Origin: an uncultured Maribacter sp.
GTDB lineage: Bacteria; Bacteroidota; Bacteroidia; Flavobacteriales; Flavobacteriaceae
NCBI GenBank assembly: GCA_947498505.1
Contig: CANMKG010000005.1
Location: forward strand, 62,001 to 126,000
Direction of reading: 5' to 3'
DNA: 64,000 nucleotides
Positions 9,952-19,255 of this stretch are shown here, in pieces. The stretch's first letter is position 1. Each line of letters starts with the position of its first letter. The position numbers and the translations under genes were made by a program. A model generated the notes under the pieces. The model was not told the DNA's origin. It saw nothing but the letters and a program-made list of their open reading frames with translations, and did not search any database.

Positions 9952-9979
9952 TTGACCATGTAGTTATTTTGTACTTTTG
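9952..9979 (+). promoter_or_regulatory. mnmA promoter
   Basis: TTG (9952-9954), a 17-base spacer, then TACTTTTG (9972-9979), 18 bases before the mnmA ATG. It lies back to back with the fasciclin promoter. Confidence 0.65.
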
Positions 9980-9997
9980 TTGCCTTATAATTATTAG

Positions 9998-11188
9998 ATG
10001 AAAAAAGTAGTAATAGGACTTTCAGGAGGTGTAGATTCTAGTGTAGCAGCTTACCTTTTAAAAGAGCAGGGCTATGAAGTTATTGGGCTTTTTATGAAAA
10101 ATTGGCACGATGATTCTGTTACGATATCTGAGGAATGTCCTTGGTTAGAAGATAGTAATGATGCTTTAATTGTTGCTGAAAAACTAGGAATACCTTTTCA
10201 AACAGTAGATTTAAGTGTTGAATATAAAGAGCGTATAGTAGACTATATGTTCAATGAATATGAAAAGGGTAGAACACCAAACCCTGATGTATTATGTAAT
10301 AGAGAAATAAAGTTTGATGTTTTTTTAAAAATTGCTTTGCAACTCGGGGCTGATTATGTGGCCACAGGACATTATTGCAGAAAAGGAATTATAGAAAATG
10401 AGGATGGTAGTCATACCTATCAATTACTATCTGGAAAGGATAATAACAAAGATCAATCTTATTTCTTATGTCAGTTATCTCAAGAACAATTGTCTAAAAC
10501 GTTGTTTCCAATAGGAGAATTAACAAAACCAGAAGTGCGTAAAATTGCTGCGGAAAACGATTTAGTCACTGCCGATAAAAAAGATTCTCAAGGATTATGT
10601 TTTATTGGAAAAGTTCGTTTGCCTGAGTTTTTACAGCAAAAGCTTAAACCTAAAAAAGGTGTTATTGTTGAAGTGCCTGCAAGTTTAAACCAGTATCAAG
10701 TAATGCTTCCAGATTTTTCTAATAAAGCGGAAGAGTTAGCATTTTATGCTAAAAAACCTGAGTATAACATTAATGATGGAAAAACTGTTGGAGAACATCA
10801 AGGCGCTCATTATTTTACAAAAGGTCAACGTAAAGGTTTGGACGTAGGTGGAACTAAAGAACCTTTGTTTGTTATAGAAACCGATGTTACGGAAAATGTA
10901 ATTTATACAGGTCAAGGAAAAACTCACCCTGGTTTATACAGACGAGCGTTGTTTGTTTCTGATGAAGAATTGCATTGGGTTAGGGCGGATTTGGCTTTAA
11001 ACATAGATGAAACTATGGAGGTTTCAGCACGTATACGATATAGACAAGAGCTCCAAGAAGCAATTTTGTATCGAGTAGAAGGTGGCTTGTACGTTGATTT
11101 TGAGCAAAAACAATCGGCAATAGCAGAAGGACAATTTGTTGCTTGGTATTTAAATGACGAACTTGTAGGCTCAGGTGTAATTTCTTAG
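9998..11188 (+). CDS. mnmA: tRNA-specific 2-thiouridylase MnmA
   Basis: Adds sulfur to U34 of Lys, Glu and Gln tRNAs, using ATP and a relayed persulfide. The 396 residues show the PP-loop [15 protein letters not shown] at the start, the catalytic Cys100 in [12 protein letters not shown] and the second cysteine Cys201 in [10 protein letters not shown]. The central tRNA-binding region and C-terminal beta barrel ([12 protein letters not shown] onward) are complete. The S8 protease gene begins one base after its stop, so the two are probably cotranscribed. Confidence 0.97.
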   Translation: MKKVVIGLSGGVDSSVAAYLLKEQGYEVIGLFMKNWHDDSVTISEECPWLEDSNDALIVAEKLGIPFQTVDLSVEYKERIVDYMFNEYEKGRTPNPDVLCNREIKFDVFLKIALQLGADYVATGHYCRKGIIENEDGSHTYQLLSGKDNNKDQSYFLCQLSQEQLSKTLFPIGELTKPEVRKIAAENDLVTADKKDSQGLCFIGKVRLPEFLQQKLKPKKGVIVEVPASLNQYQVMLPDFSNKAEELAFYAKKPEYNINDGKTVGEHQGAHYFTKGQRKGLDVGGTKEPLFVIETDVTENVIYTGQGKTHPGLYRRALFVSDEELHWVRADLALNIDETMEVSARIRYRQELQEAILYRVEGGLYVDFEQKQSAIAEGQFVAWYLNDELVGSGVIS

Positions 11189-11189
11189 T

Positions 11190-12806
11190 ATGTATAAAAA
11201 GTGTTTTGTTTTTTTACTCTTAATATCCTTTTGGAGTAGAGGACAAGAACATGCATGGGTATATTTTACAGATAAAGAGGATGTTGAAGCAAGCGTCGGT
11301 AATCCTATTTCAATTTTATCGCAAAGAGCTATTACCAAAAGAGCCAGATATAACATTGCTATTGATGAAAGAGATGTTCCAGTTAACGAAAGCTATATAG
11401 CTCAGATAAAATTGGTTCCTAACATATTGGTTTTAGCTAAATCTAAATGGAAAAATTGTATACATGTCATTGGTTCAAGTAATGATATTTTGCAGTTAGA
11501 AAGTTTAAGTTTTGTTTCTCATGTATTGTACGCGGACCAAAGCTTAAATAGTAAAAAACCTATAGATAAGTTTGAACGTAATAATCACGCTAATAAATTA
11601 GTAGCAAGCCAGGAGGACTACAATTATGGTGCTACTTCTAATCAAGTCTCGCAAATAACCGTTGATGCATTACATAGACAAGATTATACTGGAGAGGGTA
11701 TGCTGGTTGCGGTTATGGATTCTGGTTTTCCTCAGGTAAATAATTTAGAAGGTTTTTCTAGACTAAGAGACCAAGGTAAATTACTTGGAGGGTATGATTT
11801 TCCAAATAGAACTGATGATGTTTTTGCATATCAGGGTAACGACCATGGAACAAAAGTTCTATCAACAATGGCTGGGTTTATAGAGGATTCGTTTGTGGGT
11901 ACTGCTCCAGATGCCTCCTATGTATTGTTTAGAACAGAAGTTGCTGAGTCGGAAACACCTGTGGAAGAATCGTATTGGGTTGAAGCGGCTGAACGAGCAG
12001 ATAGCCTTGGGGTGGACGTTATAAATACATCTCTTGGCTATAGTACTTTTGACGAAACTAAATACAACTACTCACCATCTGATATGGATGGTGAAACTAC
12101 CTTTATATCGCAAGGGGCAAATATTGCCACCGAAAAAGGGCTTTTGGTTGTGAATTCTGCGGGTAATTCTGGTGCTTCAGGTTGGGGGATTATTACCGCA
12201 CCGGCTGATGCTAATGTTTTTACTGTAGGTGCTGTAAATGCTCAAGGTCAATACGTAGCATTTAGTTCAAGAGGATATACTGCAGATGGAGTTGTAAAAC
12301 CAGATGGTATGGCAATGGGTAGAAATGCTGCCGTTATTGGTACCGATAACAATGTGGGTCAAAATGACGGAACCTCGTTTTCAAGTCCAATTATGGCTGG
12401 GGCAATTGCAAGTCTTTGGCAAGCATTTCCAGAAAAAACAAATGTAGAAATCATGCAAATGGTGCGTGAGAGTGCTTCTTTTTTTACAAATCCTAACGAA
12501 CAAATGGGTTATGGTATTCCTGATTTTTCTTCGTTAATAGATGATGGTTCCAGTAATGCTAATCAAGAAGACATTAAAATGTTGATTTACCCAAATCCGT
12601 CATCGAGTACTATAATGCTTCAACTTCCTGAAAATTTGGAACAAGCAGAGGTAAGTATTTACGATATTCAAGGTAAATTTATTTCTAAAAGTAATATTAC
12701 GCCAAGCTCAAATGTAATATCCATTGCGCATTTAAGCAGTGCCGTTTATATTTTAGAGGTAAAGGGTAATGATTTTAATGAAAAAATAAAATTGCTCAAG
12801 TATTGA
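11190..12806 (+). CDS. S8 subtilisin-like serine protease with T9SS sorting tail
   Basis: A secreted protease of 538 residues. A short signal peptide (KKCFVFLLLISFWSRG) is followed by a probable pro-region, then the peptidase S8 domain with the full triad: Asp177 in AVMDSGF, His219 in NDHGTKV and Ser396 in DGTSFSSP. The last ~75 residues form a type A T9SS C-terminal domain (MLIYPNPSS, YDIQGK, VYILEVKG, ending IKLLKY), so it is expected to cross the outer membrane by type IX secretion and be cell-attached or released. It starts one base after mnmA, and its TGA overlaps the TTG start of the next gene. Confidence 0.94.
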   Translation: MYKKCFVFLLLISFWSRGQEHAWVYFTDKEDVEASVGNPISILSQRAITKRARYNIAIDERDVPVNESYIAQIKLVPNILVLAKSKWKNCIHVIGSSNDILQLESLSFVSHVLYADQSLNSKKPIDKFERNNHANKLVASQEDYNYGATSNQVSQITVDALHRQDYTGEGMLVAVMDSGFPQVNNLEGFSRLRDQGKLLGGYDFPNRTDDVFAYQGNDHGTKVLSTMAGFIEDSFVGTAPDASYVLFRTEVAESETPVEESYWVEAAERADSLGVDVINTSLGYSTFDETKYNYSPSDMDGETTFISQGANIATEKGLLVVNSAGNSGASGWGIITAPADANVFTVGAVNAQGQYVAFSSRGYTADGVVKPDGMAMGRNAAVIGTDNNVGQNDGTSFSSPIMAGAIASLWQAFPEKTNVEIMQMVRESASFFTNPNEQMGYGIPDFSSLIDDGSSNANQEDIKMLIYPNPSSSTIMLQLPENLEQAEVSIYDIQGKFISKSNITPSSNVISIAHLSSAVYILEVKGNDFNEKIKLLKY

Positions 12807-13750
12807 AAACCAAAAATAGAATTACACAATTATTCAATATAGAATACCCCATCATTCAAGGAGGCATGGTTTGGGCAAGTGGTTGGCGATTGGTTTCTGC
12901 AGTTTCCAATGCTGGTGGTTTGGGATTAATTGGAGCTGGTAGCATGTATCCTGAAGTTTTACAGGAGCATATTCAAAAATGTAAACAAGCAACAACTAAA
13001 CCCTTTGGGGTTAATGTTCCTTTGTTATACCCAGATATTGATAAATTAATGGAAATTATTATCGAGGAAGGAGTAAAAATAGTGTTTACTTCAGCGGGTA
13101 ACCCTAAAACATGGACATCTCATTTGCAAGAAAACGGAATTACTGTTGTTCATGTGGTGAGCAGTTTAAAATTTGCCATTAAGGCTCAAGATGCTGGGGT
13201 GGATGCAATCGTAGCTGAAGGTTTTGAGGCAGGTGGACATAACGGCAGAGATGAAACTACAACATTGGTTTTAATACCTTCAGTAAAAAAGAAAGTAACA
13301 ATTCCAGTTATAGCTGCAGGTGGTATTGCAACAGGCGATGCTATGTTAGCCGCAATGACTTTAGGTGCTGATGGTGTTCAGGTAGGTAGTAGGTTTGTAG
13401 CGAGTAATGAGGCTTCTTCTCATATTTTGTTCAAGCAAAAGGTTATTGAAGCCAGTGAAGGTGATACCATGCTAACGCTAAAAGAATTAACACCCGTAAG
13501 ACTTTTAAAAAATAACTTTTATGAGCAGGTTAAAGAAGCATATGAATGCAATGCAACAAACCAACAGCTTAAAGATTTATTAGGAAGAGGTAGAGCAAAA
13601 CAGGGAATGTTTGAAGGGAATTTAGAAGAAGGAGAGTTAGAAATAGGTCAGGTTTCTGGGTTAATTTCAGAAATTAAACCAGCAGGTCAAATTGTTAGGG
13701 ATATGATGACCGAGTTTGAAAGTGCCAAGAAAAAGGTATTAACTTTTTAA
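12803..13750 (+). CDS. NAD(P)H-dependent flavin oxidoreductase, nitronate monooxygenase-like
   Basis: FMN-dependent TIM-barrel enzyme of 315 residues in the nitronate monooxygenase / 2-nitropropane dioxygenase family. Motifs include PIIQGGMVWASGWRLVSAV and AGGLGLIGAG near the start, AEGFEAGGHNGRD with the active-site His, and the phosphate-binding PVIAAGGIATGDAM and GADGVQVGSRFVAS. The start is a TTG that overlaps the TGA of the protease gene (TTGA). No in-frame ATG near there keeps the conserved N-terminus, so translation is probably coupled. The physiological substrate is unknown. Confidence 0.92.
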   Translation: MKTKNRITQLFNIEYPIIQGGMVWASGWRLVSAVSNAGGLGLIGAGSMYPEVLQEHIQKCKQATTKPFGVNVPLLYPDIDKLMEIIIEEGVKIVFTSAGNPKTWTSHLQENGITVVHVVSSLKFAIKAQDAGVDAIVAEGFEAGGHNGRDETTTLVLIPSVKKKVTIPVIAAGGIATGDAMLAAMTLGADGVQVGSRFVASNEASSHILFKQKVIEASEGDTMLTLKELTPVRLLKNNFYEQVKEAYECNATNQQLKDLLGRGRAKQGMFEGNLEEGELEIGQVSGLISEIKPAGQIVRDMMTEFESAKKKVLTF

Positions 13751-13762
13751 TACATTACACTT

Positions 13763-14374
13763 ATGTTTTATCTGGTAGTTGATATTTTAGGAACCATTGC
13801 TTTTGCAATTTCTGGAGTATTGGTTGCTATGGAAAAAAAACTAGACCTTTTTGGGGTTTTTATGATAGCTTTTGTTACCGCAGTAGGAGGAGGGACATTA
13901 AGAGATTTGCTGATTGGTTATACTCCCGTTGCGTGGATGAAAAATCCAATTTATATTATAGTTATAGCAGTATCTGTGGTACTTGCAATTTTGTTTGTTG
14001 AACAACTGAAATATTTTAGAAAATCTCTTTTTCTGTTTGATACTATAGGTATAGGATTGTATACTATGATTGGAATTGAAAAAGGCATAGCTGTAGGCCT
14101 GCTACCAGTTATGTGTATAGCTTTAGGAACAATAACAGCTTGTTTCGGCGGGGTTATAAGAGATATTTTGTGTAATGAAATTCCAGTTATTTTTAGAAGG
14201 GAAATTTATGCTACAGCATGTATTTTGGGAGGTGTACTTTACTTTTTGTTAAAACCGCTGCCAATAGATGCTGCGTACACCTACGGTGTAACCATTATAG
14301 CTATAATTTTAATGCGATTGTTAGCGGTTAAGTTTAAACTAGCCCTACCCAATATATACAGGTCTGGTAAGTAG
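13763..14374 (+). CDS. TRIC-type (UPF0126) cation channel family protein
   Basis: A 203-residue membrane protein with about seven helices and the two-repeat design of bacterial TRIC channels. Each repeat holds a glycine-rich break followed by RD: VGGGTLRDLLIG near residue 45 and FGGVIRDILCNEIPVIF near 125. Characterised homologues are trimeric potassium-permeable channels; the native role here is unknown. It begins 12 bases after the flavin enzyme gene in the same direction and ends against the convergent cyclophilin gene one base away. Confidence 0.92.
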   Translation: MFYLVVDILGTIAFAISGVLVAMEKKLDLFGVFMIAFVTAVGGGTLRDLLIGYTPVAWMKNPIYIIVIAVSVVLAILFVEQLKYFRKSLFLFDTIGIGLYTMIGIEKGIAVGLLPVMCIALGTITACFGGVIRDILCNEIPVIFRREIYATACILGGVLYFLLKPLPIDAAYTYGVTIIAIILMRLLAVKFKLALPNIYRSGK

Positions 14375-14375
14375 T

Positions 14376-15086
14376 TTATTCTAAAACCTCTGCTTTTTCA
14401 ATATAAATATTTTGAGAAGGCCAATCTCCTTTTCCAACAGCTTGGTTGTTAATTTTGTCAACAATATCCATACCTTGTATCACTTTTCCAAATGGAGTAT
14501 ACCCGCCATCTAAATGGTAAGAACCGGGTTTTTTAACCACGATAAAAAATTCGTAAGGAGAGGCTAACATGTGTGGATTGTTAATCTCGCTACTAGGCAT
14601 AGATAATGTTCCTCTATGGTGCTTATATCCTTTTTTTGTGTCTGGAGGAAGTAAGTAACGACCAATATCTCTTCGTTTTTGCGCGGTTTTTTTATCATCC
14701 GAATTTCCACCCTGAATGATGAAGTTTTTTACGACTCTGTGAAATTGGGTGTAATTAAAATATCCTTTTCTTGCTAGGTATATAAAATTGGCTTTGTGGT
14801 AAGGTACATTATCAAATAACTGTACAGTAAAACTACCATGATTAGTGGTTATTTTCACCCTATTAGCTTTTAGTGTTTTATTGTACTCAAAGAAAAATGG
14901 AATCGCATTTTCGGTAGTTAACTTAAACTCTTCTTCAGGTTCGGATTCAAGTTCTTGCTCCTTTACAATTTCCTTTACTTCTTTTGATTTGGAATTAGCA
15001 GTGGCTTTTTCGACTTTAGTATCTTTACATCCTATTAGAAATACGAATAGTGCTATAGCGCGTAATAAAGTTTTAGAAAAAAGCAT
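14376..15086 (-). CDS. Cyclophilin-type peptidyl-prolyl isomerase lipoprotein
   Basis: A 236-residue proline isomerase that probably helps fold envelope proteins. The N-terminus has a signal peptide with lipobox FLIGC (Cys20), then a charged linker rich in Glu and Lys. The cyclophilin domain (about 75-235) shows TNHGSFTVQLFDNVPYHKANF, FHRVVKNFIIQGG and the FGKVIQGMDIVDKI end motif. The ATG is needed for the signal peptide, and it overlaps the ATG of the divergent NUDIX gene within one CATG at 15084-15087. Confidence 0.93.
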   Translation of the reverse strand: MLFSKTLLRAIALFVFLIGCKDTKVEKATANSKSKEVKEIVKEQELESEPEEEFKLTTENAIPFFFEYNKTLKANRVKITTNHGSFTVQLFDNVPYHKANFIYLARKGYFNYTQFHRVVKNFIIQGGNSDDKKTAQKRRDIGRYLLPPDTKKGYKHHRGTLSMPSSEINNPHMLASPYEFFIVVKKPGSYHLDGGYTPFGKVIQGMDIVDKINNQAVGKGDWPSQNIYIEKAEVLE

Positions 15087-15726
15087 GGACTTTAGTTTTT
15101 TTGAGCAACGAATTTCAAAAATAAAAAATCTGCCGCTTCCGGGCGAAGCTTCTCACGATAAAATGGTTCCTGAATTTCGTTCAAAATTAAAAAAAGAGTT
15201 TGAAGCTCAAAACAAAACAGCTAGACGTGCTGCTGTAATGGCGTTGTTTTATCCAGATGAAAAACAACAAACTAGTCTATTACTTATTCTTAGAAAAACC
15301 TACGAGGGTGTGCACTCTAACCAAATTGGTTTTCCTGGTGGGAAAGAGGAAAAAGCAGATGCTGATTTGTTAGAAACAGCTTTACGTGAAACCCATGAGG
15401 AAGTTGGAGTGTTGCCAAAACACGTTGAGGTAATAAAACCGCTTAGCGAAGTTTACATAGCACCTAGTAATTTTATAGTTTCTCCGTTTATTGGTTTGTA
15501 TAAAAATAAGAATCAATTTATCATTCAAGAAGACGAGGTAGAGGCCGTTGTGGAAGTTTTGTTAACCAATTTTATGGATGATACAAATCTTGTTTCTACT
15601 CAAATAAATACGTCTTATGCTAAAAAAGTACAGGTTCCAGCTTTTAATTTTGATGGTCATATAGTATGGGGAGCTACCGCTATGATGCTAAGTGAGATTA
15701 AAACTTTATTAAAGCAAGTGTTATAA
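15085..15726 (+). CDS. NUDIX hydrolase, CoA pyrophosphatase-like
   Basis: A 213-residue NUDIX enzyme of the CoA diphosphatase type, which splits CoA into 3',5'-ADP and phosphopantetheine. The CoA-type signature GFPGGKEEKADADLLETALRETHEEVG is visible in pieces: GFPGGK, then ETALRETHEEVGV. The N-terminal LPLPGEASHDKMVPE is also typical. A longer frame opens at 14845, but it would run through the divergent cyclophilin gene; the family N-terminus fits the ATG at 15085. That ATG shares two bases with the cyclophilin start. Confidence 0.9.
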   Translation: MDFSFFEQRISKIKNLPLPGEASHDKMVPEFRSKLKKEFEAQNKTARRAAVMALFYPDEKQQTSLLLILRKTYEGVHSNQIGFPGGKEEKADADLLETALRETHEEVGVLPKHVEVIKPLSEVYIAPSNFIVSPFIGLYKNKNQFIIQEDEVEAVVEVLLTNFMDDTNLVSTQINTSYAKKVQVPAFNFDGHIVWGATAMMLSEIKTLLKQVL

Positions 15727-15736
15727 ACCTATTTTG

Positions 15737-15744
15737 TAAATTTG
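15737..15744 (+). promoter_or_regulatory. -7 box close to the acyltransferase start
   Basis: TAAATTTG, matching TAnnTTTG, ends 5 bases before the ATG at 15750. This predicts a very short or absent leader. No TTG lies at the -33 distance. Confidence 0.45.
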
Positions 15745-15749
15745 CCGTT

Positions 15750-16547
15750 ATGGCTTTATTTAAAAGAAACCCTTTTGGTCACATATTATTTCTTAAAAAA
15801 TGGCTCATTCGTATAATGGGTATGCTGACCCATCAACGTTACAAAGGCTTTAATACTTTGGAGATAGAGGGTTCTGATGTGATTAGAAATTTACCAGAAA
15901 AAAATGTGCTTTTTGTTAGTAATCATCAAACCTATTTTGCTGATGTTGTAGCAATGTTTCACGTATTTAACGCAAGTTTAAGCGGAAGAGAAGATTCTAT
16001 TAAAAATTTAGCGTATCTCTGGAATCCAAAGTTGGATGTGTACTACGTTGCAGCTGCAGAGACTATGAAAAAGAACCTACTTACCAAATTATTTGCTTAT
16101 GCTGGTGCAATTAATATTGAGCGTACCTGGCGTTCTGAAGGTAAAGATGTGAAGAGACAGGTAAAAATGAGCGATATTTCTAGTATAGGCTTAGCACTTG
16201 AAAATGGTTGGGTTATTACATTCCCACAAGGAACTACCACTCCATGGAAACCTTTACGAAAAGGAACTGCGCATATCATTAAAAAATATAAACCTGTTGT
16301 TGTTCCCGTTGTTATTGATGGTTTTAGACGTTCTTTTGATAAAAAAGGACTGCGTATCAAGAAAAAAGGAATTTTACAATCAATGGTAATTAAGGAGCCA
16401 CTTGATATTGATTATGAAAACGAATCTTTCGACTCTATAATTGAGAAACTAGAGTACGCCATTGAGCAACACCCATCATTTTTAAAAGTAATTTCTAAAA
16501 AAGATTTACTGGCAATGGAGGAAGAAAACAAGCAAAGAAATTGGTAG
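15750..16547 (+). CDS. 1-acyl-sn-glycerol-3-phosphate acyltransferase family protein
   Basis: A 265-residue membrane-associated acyltransferase of the PlsC family, adding a fatty acyl chain to a lysophospholipid or a related acceptor. The catalytic NHxxxxD motif is seen as SNHQTYFAD near residue 57, and the substrate motif as FPQGTTTPWKP near 153, where many relatives have FPEGTRS. The gap between the motifs is longer than in typical PlsC, so it may act on another lipid such as an aminolipid. It lies 23 bases after the NUDIX gene. Confidence 0.88.
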   Translation: MALFKRNPFGHILFLKKWLIRIMGMLTHQRYKGFNTLEIEGSDVIRNLPEKNVLFVSNHQTYFADVVAMFHVFNASLSGREDSIKNLAYLWNPKLDVYYVAAAETMKKNLLTKLFAYAGAINIERTWRSEGKDVKRQVKMSDISSIGLALENGWVITFPQGTTTPWKPLRKGTAHIIKKYKPVVVPVVIDGFRRSFDKKGLRIKKKGILQSMVIKEPLDIDYENESFDSIIEKLEYAIEQHPSFLKVISKKDLLAMEEENKQRNW

Positions 16548-16554
16548 TTTGGTT

Positions 16555-17205
16555 TTAGACTTCCAACTTTTGAAGTTCCTTATAATTTGCTTTTAACTTT
16601 TTAAGTAACCTACCGTAGAGTAAAAAGTATATTCCGCCCAGAAATAAAGTAAATAGTGTTCCGAAAATTGCAATAGTAGCCATTACTACTTTTTTGAGTT
16701 TAGTTGGCGATAGGTCTATAGGTTCATCTACTAAAGCAGAATAGCTTTCTATTAAATTATCCGAGAAGTAAACTCCAATAACAACTAGTAAAAAGATAAA
16801 CATTATCATAGACAATGAATATATGATATAGTGTTTTACCGTTTTACGGGTTTTGATAATCTTTTGCATTAGATTTTTGGCATCATCTAAAACCGATATT
16901 TCTTTGTAACGTTTATAAAACAAGTAAATAAAATAAATTACAACTGCGTATTGAATAATAGTTAGTGAGAGAAAAATATACTTTAAACCAATATTTTCGT
17001 AGAACTCAAAACCACTTTTCGTGGAAGGAATAAAATATAATAAATGCGGGATTGTAAATTCTAAGATACTTATTATAAGTATCCACTTTACTATAGAAGA
17101 TGATTTTTTCCAAATCATCTTATAAATATCTTGATAGGACAGCTTAGGAAGGTGGTCTTCCTTTTTCTGCCAATCTTTTTTTAATAAATCTAATTCGTCC
17201 ATCAT
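16555..17205 (-). CDS. Membrane protein paired with an ECF sigma factor
   Basis: A 216-residue protein I do not recognise by name. It starts with a charged soluble helix (DELDLLKKDWQKKEDHLPKLS) and then has four hydrophobic segments (about 36-58, 70-95, 115-135 and 165-190). It follows the sigma factor gene by 4 bases in the same direction, and in Bacteroidota such partners often hold the sigma factor at the membrane. An anti-sigma role is inference from position only. Start is MMD or MD. Confidence 0.7.
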   Translation of the reverse strand: MMDELDLLKKDWQKKEDHLPKLSYQDIYKMIWKKSSSIVKWILIISILEFTIPHLLYFIPSTKSGFEFYENIGLKYIFLSLTIIQYAVVIYFIYLFYKRYKEISVLDDAKNLMQKIIKTRKTVKHYIIYSLSMIMFIFLLVVIGVYFSDNLIESYSALVDEPIDLSPTKLKKVVMATIAIFGTLFTLFLGGIYFLLYGRLLKKLKANYKELQKLEV

Positions 17206-17209
17206 ATAT

Positions 17210-17704
17210 TTATGGATTCAATATGGTTCTTAACTTTGTTTTAATCCTGTTCATCTTCACTCTTGCATTCACTTCACTAATACCTAAGGTTTCGGCAATT
17301 TCTCTATAATCTTTGTCTTCCAGATATAAAAAAACTAACGCTTTGTCAATATCTCCCAATTGCTTTACAGCTTTATACATAAGCTTTAGTTGTTGCTCTT
17401 GAGTTTCGTCATATTCATCGGCTTTTATTTTAAAAATAACCGATTCATAATCTTGAGTTTGTATACTTCTTTTAGACTTTCTATATAACGTTATTGCTGT
17501 ATTTAAAGCCACTCTATACATCCATGTGCTAAGTTTAGAATCTCCTCTGAACTTAGGATAAGCTTTCCATAGCTGTATTGTTATTTCTTGAAAAAGATCA
17601 TTATGAGCATCTTGGTCATTTGTATACAGAGTACATACCTTATGAACAATGTTCTGGTTGTTCTGTAATTCGGTTACAAATTGATGTTCTAAATCTTTAT
17701 TCAA
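17210..17704 (-). CDS. ECF-type RNA polymerase sigma factor
   Basis: A 164-residue sigma-70 family factor with only regions 2 and 4. Region 2 (about 20-90) shows the NDLFQEITIQLWKAYPKFRGDSKLSTWMYRVA pattern, split here as DLFQEI and STWMYRVALN. Region 4 (about 105-160) shows LEDKDYREIAETLGISEVNARVKMNR, the DNA-binding helix-turn-helix. It is the first gene of a two-gene unit with a membrane protein. The stimulus and targets are unknown; envelope stress is a common theme. Confidence 0.93.
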   Translation of the reverse strand: MNKDLEHQFVTELQNNQNIVHKVCTLYTNDQDAHNDLFQEITIQLWKAYPKFRGDSKLSTWMYRVALNTAITLYRKSKRSIQTQDYESVIFKIKADEYDETQEQQLKLMYKAVKQLGDIDKALVFLYLEDKDYREIAETLGISEVNARVKMNRIKTKLRTILNP

Positions 17705-17869
17705 TGTTTTAGTTGGAGGTTGTTACCACAATAAGTAGTCTTTAAGATATACTTGTTACAAATAAAATGAAGTTTTTTTATAAAGTTGTTCTAGTAAATA
17801 TAGTAAAAACCCCTTTTTACGCTGTGAAAGAAGATTTTGAATCATTAATTTTGGAGCTTATTATTTTCT

Positions 17870-19162
17870 ATGAACATTCCAAAATCAAATTGTCCACGAA
17901 TTGTCATAATTGGAGGTGGCTTTGGTGGAGTTTCTCTTGCGCATAAATTAAATGGAAAAGATGTGCAGGTAGTACTTTTAGATAAAAACAACTATCATAC
18001 ATTTCAGCCTTTACTTTATCAAGTTTCCACAGGTGGATTGGAGCCTGATTCTATTGCATATCCCATTCGTAAGGTGCTTAAAAATTTCACTAATTTTTAT
18101 TTCAGGTTGGCTAAGGTTGATGAGGTAGATCCCGAGAATAAAATTGTGAAAACAAATATTGGTAATTTAAATTATGATTATTTGGTTATAGCTACGGGGT
18201 CTAAAACAAACTTTTTCGGAAATGCTGAAATAGAAGAGCATGCTATGACAATGAAGACAATTCCGCAAAGTTTAAACTTGCGAAGTCTTATCCTTGAAAA
18301 TTTTGAACAAGCATTACTTACTGATGAGTTGCATGAGCGTGATGCTCTAATGAATTTTGTAATTGTTGGTGGGGGGCCTACCGGAGTAGAATTGGCGGGT
18401 GCATTAGCAGAGATAAAAAAGGGAATTTTACCTAAAGATTACCCAGATTTAGATACCCGAAAAGCGCAAATTAATTTGGTGCAATCAGGTGACAAAATTT
18501 TGGCAGGTATGAGTACCAAGGCATCATTAAAGGCAGAAGAGTTTTTAGAGAAACTGGGAGTGCAAATTTGGAAAAATACAAGAGTTACAGGGTATGATGG
18601 AAAAACGGTTACTACAAAAACCGATTTAACTTTTGAAACAGCTACACTGGTATGGGCGGCAGGTGTTAAGGGAGCTGTTGTTAAGGGCATGGATGCAAAA
18701 GAGTTAATTGCTTCAGGTGGTAGATTGCGTGTTAATGCGTACAATCAAATTGAAGCTTATCCAGATATATTCGCTATTGGTGATATTGCCTGTATAGAAC
18801 ATGAAGATACTCCACGTGGACATCCAATGATGGCGCAACCGGCAATTCAGCAAGGTAAAAATTTAGGAGAAAATTTGGTACGTTTGTTAGATGGTAAACC
18901 TTTAAAACCATTTGTTTATAAAGATAAAGGTAGCATGGCTACCATTGGTAGAAATAAAGCGGTTGCAGATACTAAAAATTTTAAATTCCAAGGTGTATTT
19001 GCTTGGTTTGTTTGGATGTTTGTACATCTTTTTTTCTTAATTGGTTTTAGAAATAGAGTAGTGGTTTTTGTAAACTGGGTATACAATTATATTCGTTTTG
19101 ATAGAGAAGCACGATTAATTATACGTCCCTACCAAAGAGATTACAGTAAGTTTAAAGATTAA
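17870..19162 (+). CDS. Type II NADH dehydrogenase (NDH-2)
   Basis: A 430-residue FAD enzyme that passes electrons from NADH to the quinone pool without pumping protons. It has two dinucleotide-binding motifs: IIGGGFGGVSLAHKL near residue 12 for FAD and IVGGGPTGVELAGALAE near 165 for NADH. Other landmarks are FQPLLYQVSTGGLEP, the quinone-site region QPAIQQGKNLGENL, and FAIGD before the FAD end. The C-terminal stretch FAWFVWMFVHLFFLIGF is a hydrophobic membrane anchor. It is a single gene preceded by 165 non-coding bases. Confidence 0.93.
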   Translation: MNIPKSNCPRIVIIGGGFGGVSLAHKLNGKDVQVVLLDKNNYHTFQPLLYQVSTGGLEPDSIAYPIRKVLKNFTNFYFRLAKVDEVDPENKIVKTNIGNLNYDYLVIATGSKTNFFGNAEIEEHAMTMKTIPQSLNLRSLILENFEQALLTDELHERDALMNFVIVGGGPTGVELAGALAEIKKGILPKDYPDLDTRKAQINLVQSGDKILAGMSTKASLKAEEFLEKLGVQIWKNTRVTGYDGKTVTTKTDLTFETATLVWAAGVKGAVVKGMDAKELIASGGRLRVNAYNQIEAYPDIFAIGDIACIEHEDTPRGHPMMAQPAIQQGKNLGENLVRLLDGKPLKPFVYKDKGSMATIGRNKAVADTKNFKFQGVFAWFVWMFVHLFFLIGFRNRVVVFVNWVYNYIRFDREARLIIRPYQRDYSKFKD

Positions 19163-19255
19163 TTTTAACAAAATTAACAGCGCGTTAAAATAGTTAAAAG
19201 TTTCATTTTGTTATTGAAGTTGAGTTAGTTTTGACATGACTATCAGCCAATTAGA

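Noticed and set aside
14845-15084. N-terminal extension of the NUDIX frame
   Set aside because: It runs antisense through the cyclophilin coding region and does not match the family N-terminus; the ATG at 15085 does.
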